Shown here: in pieces, positions 63,768 to 64,000 of the stretch
How the letters are laid out: every line of letters begins with the position of its first letter
Position numbering within the stretch: the first letter of the stretch is position 1
Source of the DNA: JACJWR01 sp964474045
Lineage (GTDB): Bacteria > Actinomycetota > Actinomycetes > S36-B12 > UBA10799
NCBI GenBank assembly: GCA_964474045.1
Contig: CAYYRC010000011.1
Location: 40,291 to 104,290 of the forward strand
Length of the DNA: 64,000 nt
Direction: 5' to 3'
Position numbers and translations under genes: made by a program
Notes under the pieces: model-generated
What the model saw: the letters and a program-made list of their open reading frames with translations, nothing else
Database searches by the model: none
Told to the model about the DNA's origin: nothing

Positions 63768-64000
63768 GGCGCTTGCTCCTCTGGGGACAACCTGTGGGCT
63801 GGCTGGGGATGGAACGGGGGCGTGCTGTTGAGAACCTGTTGACTAGTGACCACAACCTGTGGATTAACTACATCGCTGTAACCACTAGATGTAGTGAAGA
63901 TACGACCTTGCGACCCCTGGTGCAACCATTGCGGTCGCCGAATTCGTCAAAGAATCAGTCAAGGCAGGTCAGGTCCGGGAAGACCTGTCCAGCGAACACC
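63768..64000. other. Upstream region of nrdR, end of window
   Basis: 233 bp without a gene. It carries the NrdR boxes and three AACCTGT elements (63789, 63833 and 63854), two of them part of an 11-bp direct repeat. In many actinobacteria lexA is divergent to nrdR; it would start beyond the window. The last bases hold a small imperfect hairpin (CAGGTC and GACCTG around 63975-63990). Confidence 0.5.
63867..63896. promoter_or_regulatory. Tandem NrdR boxes
   Basis: CACTAGATGTAGTG at 63883-63896 is a near-perfect NrdR-type palindrome (CACTA/TAGTG arms). ACTACATCGCTGTA at 63867-63880 is a second, imperfect copy; their centres are 16 bp apart. They lie about 100-130 bp upstream of the nrdR start, in the promoter region. 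Two direct copies of ACAACCTGTGG (63787-63797 and 63852-63862) lie between and beyond. Confidence 0.6.

Noticed and set aside
63825..63850. LexA (SOS) box
   Set aside because: GAACCTGTTG resembles half of one but lacks the GAACnnnnGTTC spacing.
63840..63870. DnaA box (TGTGGATTA)
   Set aside because: Only one imperfect copy; the position fits the nrdR promoter better than an origin.
1..64000. tRNA genes, rRNA genes or CRISPR arrays
   Set aside because: By eye I found no cloverleaf with a TTCGA arm outside coding genes and no regularly spaced repeats. A tRNA or CRISPR search program would be decisive.

Overview
The window is about 70 percent GC with a strongly GC-rich third codon position. 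It is packed with families typical of Actinomycetota: DUF4436, DUF4192, DUF3159, DUF6777, DUF2786 next to a TIGR04338 metallohydrolase, an F420-type LLM oxidoreductase, paired dynamin-like GTPases, and nrdR-nrdJ. I read it as chromosomal DNA of a high-GC actinobacterium that I cannot place to genus. I found no rRNA, tRNA, CRISPR array, phage module or intact transposon. Several genes have a TAnnnT-type -10 box 6-7 nt before the start codon and no Shine-Dalgarno, which points to frequent leaderless mRNAs, as in mycobacteria and other actinobacteria.

Layout. 0-9.6 kb: a UspA protein, a patatin lipase coupled to a PlsC-like acyltransferase, a DUF4192 protein, a flippase-like membrane protein, an SGNH hydrolase, uracil phosphoribosyltransferase, a channel-like membrane protein and a FUSC transporter. 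9.6-15.2 kb: an aquaporin with altered NPA boxes, a secreted NlpC/P60 protein, a DUF4436 protein, and an HExxH protein preceded by a tiny leaderless reading frame with two Cys codons; an IS21-like 20-bp tandem repeat lies at its 3' end. 15.2-21.1 kb: an ABC exporter with a lipoprotein hydrolase, the TIGR04338/DUF2786 pair and two small proteins. 21.2-28.9 kb: a nucleoside salvage block (LLM oxidoreductase, deoC, phosphohexomutase, then MFS-cdd-uridine phosphorylase under a LacI-type palindrome). 29-38.8 kb: two dynamin-like GTPases, a channel-like protein, a second FUSC protein, a hydrolase and a cation/proton antiporter. 39-53.4 kb: a CBM2-flanked secreted protein, DUF6777, stress and lipid enzymes, a NagZ-like lipoprotein, an HD hydrolase, a serine hydrolase interrupted by an in-frame amber codon, an Nramp transporter and an AlaX editing protein. 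53.7-60.2 kb: a secreted beta-propeller protein and, divergent to it, the most interesting locus. 60.2-64 kb: B12-dependent ribonucleotide reductase nrdJ and its repressor nrdR with tandem NrdR boxes.

The best candidate for an undescribed system is 55.5-60.2 kb: an 18-bp perfect palindrome, a 55-codon gene with a lasso-type leader signature (WxxPxL), an asparagine-synthetase homologue built like a lasso cyclase, a LuxR-type response regulator and a membrane histidine kinase. The usual leader-binding (B1/RRE) and protease (B2) genes are not next to it. It would be a minimal or split RiPP (ribosomally made, modified peptide) locus with a dedicated two-component system.

The nucleoside genes form a coherent pathway. 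Uridine phosphorylase and cytidine deaminase process pyrimidine nucleosides, Upp recaptures uracil, DeoC and the neighbouring phosphomutase move deoxyribose phosphate into central metabolism, and NrdJ/NrdR supply and control deoxynucleotides.
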